A DNA stretch of 64,000 bases, from assembly GCF_033958435.1 (NCBI RefSeq), contig NC_134167.1, forward strand, positions 3,864,001-3,928,000, given 5' to 3'. Made by a program: the position numbers and the translations under genes. Below, in pieces: positions 11,401-23,400 of the stretch. Source of the stretch: Carettochelys insculpta. Its lineage: Eukaryota > Chordata > Testudines > Carettochelyidae. Under the pieces are notes generated by a model. It was not told the DNA's origin and made no database searches. It saw only the letters and a list, made by a program, of their open reading frames with translations. Positions within the stretch are counted from its first letter, which is position 1; each line of letters opens with the position of its first letter.

Positions 11401-14400
11401 GCTGCCCAGTTAAGCTAATGCCCAGCAATAGGCCGTAAACCTGCTAGAATTATATCTGTGTGCAGCATGTTTGTTGTTTAAATCCACTTCGCCGTTGAGG
11501 TCTCTTATAGAGGAGACCATTTCCTTCTCTCTGCCCTTCTCCCAACCCACAGGATAATGTCATTCTCAGTGCAAGCGACACTCTTCACTCTGCAGTGCGG
11601 TCTTCGCTAACTGAAGTTCATCTGTGTCACTCTGGGGTTGTACCACACTCTTCTCCGGGGACTGGGTTATCCGAGCCAGCAGGCGGCTGTAAAGAATTGC
11701 TGCTCGGGCCTGCCCGTGGTGCACACGGAGATCTCTGAGCCTGGAACACAGCCTTCCACCGCTGTCAGGCAAACTAGGGCAAGCCAGCTCATATTCTGTC
11801 TGGGAAGAAGAGAACCCAGAGAGTAGCGTCCCCAGAAACCTTGGGCCAGTTAGTTAGAGGTCCACCCTGGTCCCTTTGGTGTGTGTCGTTCCCCCACTGT
11901 GCTGCCAGTTGGCCTTGAGTGAGTTGCCTGGGCAGGGGTAGGTGGTGTGTGTACTAGAACTCACAAACCTCGCTTGTAGACTTCAGAGCCTGCTAGGCCT
12001 TCCTCCGTTGATTAGCCAAAGGTTTTGGTGTTCCCTGAGCCCCCTGGCTAACTGACCTTTGTTGTGACAAAAATTTCATCACAGCAAGTTTGTCATAGCT
12101 GGTTTCCACTGTACGTGACTAAAATCTCCACTAGAGGAACAACAAGACTGCCAAGGGATTGGTGAGATTAAATTAACAGAGCTGGTGAATGAGTGACTTT
12201 GTGTCTATTACACTCTCTTCCACCCCCTTTGCATTAAAGCTGCTGTGTGGTGAGCCCATCCCTCTATTCTGAAGCTGCACACCCAAGGTCTTTGGGGAAT
12301 GGCATATGAGCAGCAGGGCTTGCACACGCTGCTGAAGCACTCAGTGCCTTAAAGGTGTGGGTAGTTGTGGCTTGCTGTTTGGGAAGCCCATGAAACCCTA
12401 GTCATAGGTGTACAGGCTCGTACTCCAGCTTTGCTTTGTTTCAGGACTATGTTGGGTCAAGGCACTTGGCTGTCAAACACAAAGAAGTTATTGTGTCTTG
12501 TGCTAATTGTTCCGATGCACTTAATTTTCGCACACAATATGCATTGTCTAGGTGAGATCTTTGTTGTGTGTGATGGGATGGCAGAAGCACAGCAGAAGTT
12601 TGTGGTTATAATAAAATGTTTGGCTTCACTACACAGATTTTTCTGTTCCCTGTTGGTGCCAACTCCCATTAAGGGAGTTGGAGTCCATCGGAATGATGCC
12701 ATGTGGAAATCACGTAGCACCCCTTCTCCAGGAAAGGGAGTTGACTTCAGGAGAACAAGAAGGCTCTTCGCTGTACTACTTTTCCATCTTCTTGGGTGCT
12801 CATTGGTCTTGCACCATTTTCTCTCAACCCCTTTCCTGATTATGACAGCCGCTGTGAGTTGCAAAGACTCTGGTGTAGCTGGAAAACCCAGTTTGACACA
12901 CACCCCTCAGATTTCTTAGAAAGTCAGTGTAATTCACTGGGGGGGTTGCGGGGGAGGGTTTAAAGAGCACTTCAGTTAGAAGTCCTAGGGCTGCCCTTGG
13001 GAGCAGTTTTACTATAACAAACCAATGTGGGTGGAGAAAAAAGCATTTCACAAAGGAAAAGAGATTTTGGTTTCAAGCTTCCAGAAGTGGGTGAGGAGGG
13101 TTGGAGGAAGGAGTTATTTTAGTGTGGAAACTTACCTAGATGGCTTCTTTTCTTAAAAGTACCTCGATTGCTCATTAGTTTCACTTAGTTACTCTAGCAG
13201 GAACTTTTTGCTTTTTATGTCAGATGCCTCTGGCCATTAAGTTTCCTGGTTAGTGGAATTTAAGTGACAGCTGAAACTGCTGTGTACTATGCATAATGGG
13301 CATGGGGTTCTGTTACCTTGCCTTTGCAGCTAACGACATTTGTCTTGTTCAGCAGTACATACAACTGGCATAAAACTGGACTGTGAGTATTCTGTGGCAG
13401 CGCCTTGTTTGTACAGTATGATGGCCCATGAGCCTCGATTGGGGTCTCCGGGTGCTACCATAATAGAAGTAGTAATAGTAGCTAGCAGAGGCACATGGGT
13501 GTGCAGAATGCACTGACAAGTAGACAACTGTTACTGTGGGGGTGAAACGACAATAAGGCTTGGGCAGCTGTCTCTGTATAAATGTCACTGGGGATGTGAG
13601 TGGGGAGGGGTGTTTGATGTGCTAACTTACAGAGAAGAGGATTCAGTCCCTGCTATGCAGAGTGTACACATGACACCTAAGCTGGGCAGTTCTGGGAACC
13701 CAAGAAAGGTAGGACAGGGTGAGAGTTTGAGGAACTCATGTACACCACATACCAAAGTATCTTCTGTGTGGAAACTGGGAGCTCCCTCATATTAAATAGA
13801 CGGAGGCAACTTTATTTCACCCCCGGGTACTGCATGGCAGAGGGGGACTTGAACAAGAAAGGGGGAAATCGACCAATGTCAGGAACCATTCAGTGTTTTT
13901 ACTTGTCGTTTTATCCCAAGCCACCGCAGCCCTTGCAGTTAAGCCTGGGAAGGACTCATTGCTGAGCAAATGGAAAGGAGATTCTTCTGACTAGTACATC
14001 TGCAGTTGGATGGAGCTTCATGCTAAGGACAGGGGGAATAATACCATCAGCCATCAAAGGACTCAAGCCTGAGTCACACCAGCCCCCTTTGGTTTGCGAC
14101 CAGGACGGTTTGCATGGACATATAAATAGCATGCAATAGTCTGGGGTTATTTTTACAGCCGGAACAGCCATAGAAATATAGGGTGCTTTTACTATGTGCT
14201 GGTTACCTGACCTGAAAGCACCAGCTGTTGGGGATTTTTGCAGAGCTGTGAACCAGGCACTGACCATGCAAGCTGCCCCCTCACTGATCTATCCTGTCCC
14301 AGAGGGACCAATTTTAGCAGCGCGAAAAGGAGATCTGTCTATGGAGCTGTTCAGACTACACAGTCAACCAGCATGACTGCCAGCAAGAGTGGTCGCAGTT

Positions 14401-17400
14401 GGTCTGGACAAGTGTCCAATTGGTGTTTGATTCAAGTGTACCAAACTCACTACCCACCAAACGGCCATCAGGTTGCAGTGACTCAGTTACTGCTGACGGT
14501 AGGTGGATGTGAACCTGCAAACCAAGAAGAAATGTAAGAGAGGGAGATTGCAAAAAATGAGTGACGTTTATACCAGTAGGTCTCTCCTTTAAAACGCTGG
14601 GCATATAACACTTGCAACTGAAAACCGAGGGGGAGTATTACTAAATGTGTTGTTTCTTTAGCTGTATTTTGCTGCTATGAATCTGTCTCGAATGCCCAGA
14701 ACAACATGGAGATACATTTTCAAAAACATGCTCTGGTTCATTCTTGTCTTGGCTGTGTGCAGTACTTTGCCTCTTGTTTAATGGTGTAGCACCTTAACAA
14801 CAAAAATGAACCCAGTTTTGATCCCATGACAACAAAAGTACACCTATATATTCTTGGTGGTCAGTTGAAAATCATTTATTTGGTTTGTGATGTGTGGAAC
14901 TAATGTTTAAGCATGTGTCAGAACAGTCCATCTGGAATGAAAGCACTATGAACTGTCAGTAGCAGGTTGCAATAGGAAGTCACTGATGTCCTATTTGGAG
15001 AATGTCTGTGTGGGGGTGATATTCTTAGATCATATACTCTTTGGGGCAGCACCTCTGTTTTCATCTCTTCGGAAAGTACCCACTGCCATGTGACTGCAAC
15101 TGCTTTTAAAATAAAAAAATGAGTTTCCTTTTCACTCCATGATTTGGTGGGGGTGGGGGGGCGTGTTTTGTGTGTCTGTTTGCAATAAACTCATGTATTA
15201 GAATTTGGGGTGCTTGGGATATCTTGAGGGTTTGGAAGTGGGTCCATGATTGCCTGGACTGATGGAGGCAGAGGTTATGGTACAGCAAATGTATAGCTAG
15301 GTCCCTGTATATCCATGAATATCCACTTTATATCTGCGAATAGCCACAGCCGTGTATGTAGATATCCACAGCCCATTTTTGGAAGTGTTGATGCGGATGC
15401 AAATTTTGTATGCGGAACCCTGCAATTTGCGGATTTCTGCTTTATATCCATGGATGTCAACATCCACAGACCTCTCTGCGGATGTCTGCAGATGGCTTTT
15501 GCGGATGTGGATACCAATTTGTATCTGTCCAGGATTCTATGTTCGTAGAAAGGGATCAGGAAAGAAAGTTGAAAGTACAAAATTGCCACCCTTTGGGACA
15601 ACTGCACTATTTAACCCGAGACAGACACCCCTTCAGTTGTGCATTCCCCAATGGAGCTTGAACTGCTTCAAACCCAGTCTCAGGTCTCGGGCTTGGAGCA
15701 GCCCGGATTCTGCTGTGGATGAGAACGTGTGGATTAGAATGAGGGTGGGGAGGAGTGTTGGACCCCATCACAGAGGCAAATCATGAGGGAAAAAGAGAAG
15801 GTGTCCTAAAATACCCATTGCTGAAGCATGAAGAACCAATGTTAGTGACATGGGCATACAAGTATGCAGACAGCTAAATACATAATCATCTGCAAAGAGG
15901 AATGTGCAGTCCTTAAATCTGGTGTCGGAGGAGAGCCCCCCCAGTTCCATTCTCCATTACCCCAGGTGAACACAGGCACAAAGTTTTTCTGGATCCCTGA
16001 GTAAAAACATTTTTTGCACAACGTGCTCCCTTCTGCAGAGACAGAGCAGGGACAGCACTGCCAGCTGGTCTGCCACCTTTGGGTGCTTTTCAGACAGCTC
16101 CACTTATTTTGTTGGTTTCCAGTTCAGGTGCTGTAGCCTGTCCTCGGAATGAAGCGACATAAGGGGCAGGCAACAACTTTTGCTCTAAAGTGTCCCAGTC
16201 AGTCTGGTAACAGGAAACCGAGGTGCCATGTCTACTTTTGGGAGACACTATAGCACCCACTTATTTGGGTCCAGTGGATACATCTTGAATGCCAGTTGAC
16301 TACATGTAAGCTAAACAAGTTCTGTATTTAGATTGTTACGCCATCGAGAATGAATCTGGGGTCAGATTTTGAAAAGCATCTCGGTGATTTCGAAATCCAG
16401 TGAAACTTAGACCATGTCTGTACTGTGGGCATCACAGTGGCACAGCTGATGCTGAGCTGCTGAAGTGCTGTAATGGAGAGGCTGCCTGCATCCGTGGAAA
16501 AATTTTTTCCATTTCTCTAAATAACCCTTTCCTGAGTGGTGGCCACTGGGTTGACAAGTGTTCTGTTGACCTAGTCATGTCTACACCTGTGACAAAGTCC
16601 GCTCAGTAGGCTCTCTCAAAAGTGTAGCCCTGTCTATAACACCGAGGCTATGTCTACACTAGCCCCTGCCTTTCAAAAGGGGGATGCTAGTGCGACACTT
16701 CCATGAATGTGCAGCGCCTCATTAGCACATCCCAAAGTGTCTCATTAGCCACCCCCCTTTCGAAAGGCGGGAGCTAGTGTAGACATAGCCTGAGTGATGT
16801 AGCTAAGTCCATCTTTAAAGTATAGCCCAGGCCTTAGGGCTGCCTAAATCTCTTTTCAAAATGGGACTTTTTAGGGGTTTATGAAAATATTGCCCATTGT
16901 CGTCATGTCTTGCCATTGACACCGTATAAATAATAGCTTCTGGATTCCCAGAAGGAGAGCAGCTGTATTTCAAACCAGCTCTACAAGGCTAAAGTTATAT
17001 AACTGTCTTGAGTGTTTTCCTCTGGATCCAGATTCCAACATAAGCCAGGAATGTACCAGCCTGTGTTGTTATTGCTTAATGTTTTATTACGAAACAACTT
17101 GCCAGAAAGTTGACATGTACTATCTGGTCAGGTTACATTTATTCAAATGTTTAATACAGTAGCATAGTAGTTGACCCCAACCAAGTTAGTCTGTTATAGA
17201 GGAAAGGAATATTTTGTGAGACATAACAGGTCATTTCCTCTAAGTAGAGCCATCTCCTCTGTGTTAGCCATAGTTTCTTGTGGTCCGATATAAGTATTTT
17301 GCTAATAGTAAATGTATACAGTTTCCAGTGATTTTAATCATGCCTTTTCATGGTTGTGTGTAGGTCTTTGAATCCAAGTGAAAAGGAGCATCAAATATTT

Positions 17401-20400
17401 ATTGACTAGTTTCATATATCTTCAAAACCTGTGAGTGCTCCACCACGAGAACTCACTGAAAGGCACCGACTCAAATTTACTTTTCTTTAAAATGGTTTGT
17501 ATTGTTACAAATTCTTCTCCCAGACTGGGTTGAAGGGACATAAAACCTTCTTTAGACCAGTATTGAACTGGGTGGCTCCATCCCTGTGTTGGTGAGGGAT
17601 GCTAAGATCTGTTGTCACTTACACAGATTGCACCTCTATGGGGGGAATTCTTTCTGTGCAAGTCATTTGTAATTAATCTGGGAACAAGAAGGGAGTTTGC
17701 CATGTATCTGTTGGTACTTGCAGATCAGTCCAGTTCCTCCTTTCCGCTGGGAGGATCAGGATTTTTTTGAAATGTGCTCTAATGTATTTGAGCTGATGTG
17801 GTTTCTCAATCTCATTCCCACAGGTGGAGCGAGACTTTGAAAGGGAATATGGGAAACTTCAGCAGTAAGTGTTAATCAGCTTGGTGTGATGGAGCATGTG
17901 AAGTAGGGGACGATCATCGATCTGCTTTTCGCGCAGCCCAGTCTTACTGCTCACTCGCTCTCTCGGCAGCTTGTTGTTCTCTCACAGGGTGTTGTAATTT
18001 TGAGATGGGTTAGATCAGTTGTTTTCAGTCAGTGGGTCACAACCCAGGGGAAGTCATGTGAACAAGTGAGGGCGAGAGGTCATGAGATATTGACAATTTT
18101 AATACTGTTCTAAAGCAAAAAAAATAAAATTTCTAGAATGTCTTTGAGGAGGTCAAAACCAGCAAAGTTCAGAAGGTTAAATGTTGTTAGAGTCACTCGC
18201 TGTTATGTGACATGGACTTGCCACCGGTATGTTTTTACTCTTGCTTTTATAGTAAATGTAAGATTCATGTGGCGATGTGGGCAGTCACTTGAAATTCGTT
18301 ATGGTTTAAAAAGCATAATAAGTGATAGAAACTTCTCCAGTTGCCTTTTAACTCCCAGCTGGCCTCTTTGCATAGTTACTGTGTATACGTTTGCTTTGTG
18401 TGTTTTGTTTGTTTGCCTGTTCTCTAAAGATTCAGAACTTAATCTTGCTCTTTTCTGTTTCAGGCTGGAAGATCAGACCAAGAAGCTGCAGAAGGACATG
18501 AAGAAAAGCACAGATGCAGATGTGGGTATGTAACAAGATGATGCACAGATTGGGAATCAGGGCATTAAATGAGTAAGTGACTTTCTCAGGGTCACATTAG
18601 AAGTCTGTGACAGAGCTGAAGACTGAACACAGATCACTTGATTTCCAGTTAAGTCCCTTGTCCCACTCTGGCAAGAGAAGGGTTAAAAGCAGGCTGGAGG
18701 GAGTCTGCACAAACCCAGCCAGTCAGGGCACAGCTAGAGACAGCCAAGCAGGACCAGGCTGGGCGCTATAAAAAGGTGGCAGGGTGGAGAGCTGCTCACT
18801 CTCACTCTCACTCTGACCAGCAGGTGGGAAAGCAGGGGGGTCCCAGGTCCACCCACTACTGTGGCTCTCAGCCCGGGGTCTCTTGGGCATTTCCTGCCCC
18901 CCTTTTTCCCCTTGACTGCTCCCGTTCCCTGGGCCTCTTCCCCCTGACCTTTGCACGTCCTGACCCTCATATCAGGGCCCACAGCCTGGGAGGTGTCAGA
19001 CTGGAGTGTCTTGCTGGCTCCAGAGCCCACCCCATATTGCTCTATCCACAGTGCCGCTGATTCCCTCCTCTGCTGGGGGACAGCTCCTTCTGCCTGGCTG
19101 GTCAGGGCGAGAGCAACCTCCCCTCCCTTCTGCAGCCTTTCATTGGGCCCAGCCTGGCCCGGTGGACTGGACTTGTGCAGGCTCCCTGCAGCCTGCTTTT
19201 AACCCTTCTCTTGCCAGGGTGGGGCAGCCATACAACTACGTCGCTTAACCACAAGATAGTCTTCTTGAGGTCTCCTCATCTGTTATTCCTGGGAGTTGGA
19301 AAGTGAGTCTCTTGGCTGAGTCAAGAATGGACCTTCTCACTCCCGAGCTGTAGCTTGCTGGGTGACTTTGCCAAGCCTCTTCACCTCTTCATGGTTCTGT
19401 TTCTGCATTTGAACATGTGAGATTGTTCTCGCTTGTATTAGAGCAGCGCCCCCGGCCCCAGCTGAGAATGAGGCCCCCTGTCCTCATGTAGCAAGAGGCG
19501 TGCGGAAGCACCGTGCACAGTGCTGAAGGTGTGTATTTCCTTTCTATCACTGCCAGCGTAATGGCTCCCATGTAAGAAGAACCCTGCGAGTTCTGCCTAA
19601 TAGTTGGCTTGGTCTTGCTGCAGTGGTTTACATAGGCAGCAGTAAACAAGTAGTTCCTTCATGCCACTTCTGCGAGTTCAGAGAGTGACATCTGCTGTGC
19701 AGGTGTGCCTGCCCCTGCACATGGCGTCCTGCCTGCTCAGTGAGTAGCTGCTCCAGTAGGAACTCTGTCTGACCGCATCACACAATGGAGGGTTTAAACA
19801 AGCATGGGTGAGATGAAAAGACTAGACGATCTGAAGAGAGAGACAGTGGGGGAAGCAGAGGTTAGTGGTTTCCAGTTCCTGAAGTGATCTGAGCAGCCTT
19901 CTCTGGGACACGTGGGAAAGAGCTGTTCTCAGCAGCGCTGGCTCTTTTTTACAGCACACAGTTTGGAGCAGTCTCAGTTTGTATTGACCCACCAAGTCTT
20001 GGAACCAATGCAAATGACACATGTAGGCAGGTGAGGGCTGGCCCAGTCTCCATAAGCATCTCACGGTAACCTGATACATGAGGAGACAGGTGTGCAGAAA
20101 AGAGCCTATGTTGTGCTGCCTTCCTGCAATAGGACAGTGGGATGGTAGCTACACACACAGCACCTTCAAAAATGTGAACAACAAATGCTGCAAGAAAGAA
20201 ACTCTTCCGAGCTGAAAGCTTCACTCCCTGGGCCATTGTTCATGATCAAGGCTCCTCTGGTAAGTTTTTCCTGCTAAAGGACTCCCCTCCCATCCCTTTC
20301 AGTGGGTGTTTGTACATGGAGCATTTCAAGCCCCAGAGGAGCTGTGGGAGGACTCTCCTTTTCCGTTCTGCTTCATGGCAGAGTTGCAGATTAGCCCAGG

Positions 20401-23400
20401 CCCTGTCCAGATCCGGTATGAGCTGGTTTCTCATTTAGAGGCATGAAATCCTGAATAAGTGGAGAATATTAAATTTGGTGCCAGTGAGTAAAGAGTGTCC
20501 CAGACCATAGAGGATGGAAGGCAGATGCTGAACAGACATTCAGAATCTCTGAGGCTTCCCTCGCTCTGCAATACCTGAGTAAAAGAGATGAAAAGATCAC
20601 TAGTTAAGTAATGTATAGTTCCCAAGTCCAGCAGAAGTCTGGCAGTGCCTCAGCTCTGTTACTGCTCTTCCTAGTGTCTTATTTCTTCCATTGTATCTCA
20701 GTGTTGAGGGAACTGATTGTTCAGTCTGACTATAAACATTCATTAGTGCTTTGGCACCTTATAGACTAACAGAAAAGTTTAGAGCATGAGCTTTCGTGAG
20801 TTAACTCACTTCTTCAGATGCTGGACCAGCATCTGATGAAGTGAGTCTGTGCTCACGAGAGCTCATGCTCAAAACTTTTCTGTTAGTCTATAAGGTGCCA
20901 CAGGACCCTTCGTTGCTGCTACAGATCCAGACTAACACGGCTGCCCCTCTGATACTTGACATCATTAGTGCTTGTGACTTAGTCAGCCCTAGATCAAGCT
21001 TCTGTGTTCTGCCAAGAAAGTGGACACTTTCCCTAAAGCACGAGTTTTCCTGGGAGACCTGGACGCTCCCTTGCCAGCTTCACCAGCATGGCCGGGAATG
21101 ATGTTCCATCCCTCAGTAAGAATAACTTGCAACATTTGTGCTGTGGCTCAGGGTTACTTTGCTTCTCCATCACTTGCTCCTTTCCTGGAGGGAAGTTAGC
21201 TTTAATTGCATCATTAGACCCACTCAGGATTGGGTGTGCAGAGGGCTGCTGTCTTGATTATAAAATGGTAAGTTCATCTTAATTAGAATAACCAGTGATG
21301 GCCTATAGTCACGTTTTCTAATGTTATAAATACTCAGCATTTCTATTTGCCACATACAGTGCAAACACTTAACCAGTTCCTTGACATAGTGGCACAGAGA
21401 GGAGAGAAATGACCTGCCCAAAATCACACAGCAAAATCCAGAGCAGAGCCGGGACTAGAACCTGGGAAACTTGATTCCCGGCCTCTAAGAATCTGTGTGA
21501 TCATTGCCTGCCATCATTCACTAGCCTCATTGTACTCAGTCCTTGTTCTCTTCATTTTGGGGATATGTAGTAATTTCTCTTCCAACAGAAGAGTTCTAGA
21601 GCAGTGATTCCCAACCTGGGGTTCACAGAAAACATAACCGCTCCATAAAAATGGTCATAGAAAATGTTTGTAATAAATTGCAAAGTTAGTCTGTTATTTT
21701 TAAATGAAACATTTTCCAATAATGCTGTGAATAGCTATCTGAAAATCTTTTTCATTTAATGAAGTATACCTAGCAGCCAGAATTGGTTCTGATGGGGGTC
21801 CATGAATGGTTTCGATGGGGTGATTGTGGGTCCACAAACTGTTTGGGGGGCTGCTTGGGGGTCAGCGCTAGTGAGAGGGTTGTGAACCACTGCTGTAGTG
21901 TTTAGCCCTGTTCTTGTTTGGCCGAAATCCTTCCTCAGATGCACTCTTACATGAAGTTTCTTTCCCCTCTGCCAAAAGGTTTAAAAGTTTCCGCCCCAGA
22001 GACGGCAGCTTTGTTATTCCCTAGTGAGAGTCTCCTTGTGGACTAGATGTGAATTCAGAGCTTTCTGTGTAATTAAATCAGAGCATTGAATCTCTCGATT
22101 TGTGATCATAAGCCCCATTGTTGAGGATGGCTTTAATTCAAACATTAAAAGTTTGTACAGTGACTGTATTTAAACAGCTCCTCTCAGCTACTGTGCAAGA
22201 GAGTCTGGCCAACAAATCCTTAACTGGAATAACTTACAGCAACATGGTGGGGAAAAAAGACAGTTTTGTTGCTAGCTACGATAGTTTTACTTACTTACTT
22301 AGTGGCGCTATGGTTTTATTCATTTTCCTATGTTACATTCCAATTATTTACTGTGAATGCCATTCAGCCGGTTGCTGTATGAACTCTTCATTAGTCTTGC
22401 ATCTTACCCTTATCCTGGTATATGTGGGGAGGACCCAATGCAAGGTCTTTGTCCTGAACTTTCTTCCTTGAAAAATGAGGATAGCTGATTAGAAGAGATT
22501 CTTGTCAGTCAGAAAGAAGGCAGAAAAGGGCTTGATGAAATGAGAGCTGTAGCTGAGTTCAGCTGTGGTTCAGGGGTTCTCCTCACCTTAAATTCTGTGA
22601 CTCAGTGGTGGCCACCTGGCCAGTTCACAGCTGCCACAACAGCTGGCTCTCTTGTTGGCAGTCTCAGCAGCAAGGAGTGTGCTGAGGACCCCTTGTAGGT
22701 AAATGGTTCCCTCCAGAAGAAAATTCAGGTTCATGAGTGGCAGACTTGTGTTACTAGTGCTCCTGCTGTACCTGTTTTGCAGGTAAATAAAGCTCTTCCT
22801 CCTCCAGTCCTGTTGGTCTGCCCCCTTTCCCTCATCAATAAATCCACTTCAAATATGTATTTTTGGCAAGGTTTTTTAGAAGACTTAATGAACTGTGCTT
22901 TTTCTCGTTGTGAGGGAACTCCAGTGAGACAGAGCAATGCTTAATAGTCTGCTAAGGCAGATGTATAAAAAGAGTCAAAAAAGCCATCTACATTACATTT
23001 AAAAGGAAGTCATGCTTTTGTTAGTCTGGTGTTGTTGCTGGTAGCATTAAATTGGTCCACACTTAGCAAGTAGAAAAACTTGTCTCAGAACTTCCCTCTT
23101 TAGCTTTTCTCTCAGTCTCCAGCTTGTCTGCCTGGAAAGTTCAGGTACTGAACTCAGTGCTTTAGTGGCAGAAGATTTAGATTTGTGTCCCAGACCATAT
23201 TTTGCAGAACTGGGATAATGAATTAATGCCAGTGAACCTGGATTAGTTTGCAAGTGCCTGTCCTGTTACGCATTTTTGTGTCACTGATGGACCTTTTCTT
23301 CTTCTTTTACATGCTCTTGGGGTCCATCATACTTCAGCCATGTCAAAATCAGCTGTGAAAATCTCTTCAGACCTGTTGTCCAACCCTCTCTGTGAGCAAG

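Larger units (their letters stand above)
8434..17823 (+). other. BIN3: BIN3 intron 2
   Basis: Intron with a microsatellite at 8.5 kb, a short (AG)n tract near 10.95 kb, a GCGGAT-rich degenerate repeat at 15.3-15.5 kb and nested MITEs at 16.4-16.8 kb. A 184-codon frame at 12365-12919 shows no family features and is treated as chance. I see nothing else that can be named. Confidence 0.8.
18526..23337 (+). other. BIN3: BIN3 intron 4
   Basis: Contains MIR remnants (about 18.55 and 21.3 kb), an inverted-repeat element (20.75 kb) and a hAT-like MITE (21.6 kb). No other gene was seen. Confidence 0.8.

Noticed and set aside
12659..12681. Short perfect hairpin CCAACTCCC-ATTAA-GGGAGTTGG
   Set aside because: Nine-base arms occur by chance or as part of a degraded repeat; nothing nearby suggests a function.
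12365..12919. 184-codon open frame on the + strand in BIN3 intron 2, with a 148-codon frame opposite
   Set aside because: No recognisable domain, no splice context, and both strands are open over the same stretch, which points to chance or an old non-coding repeat.
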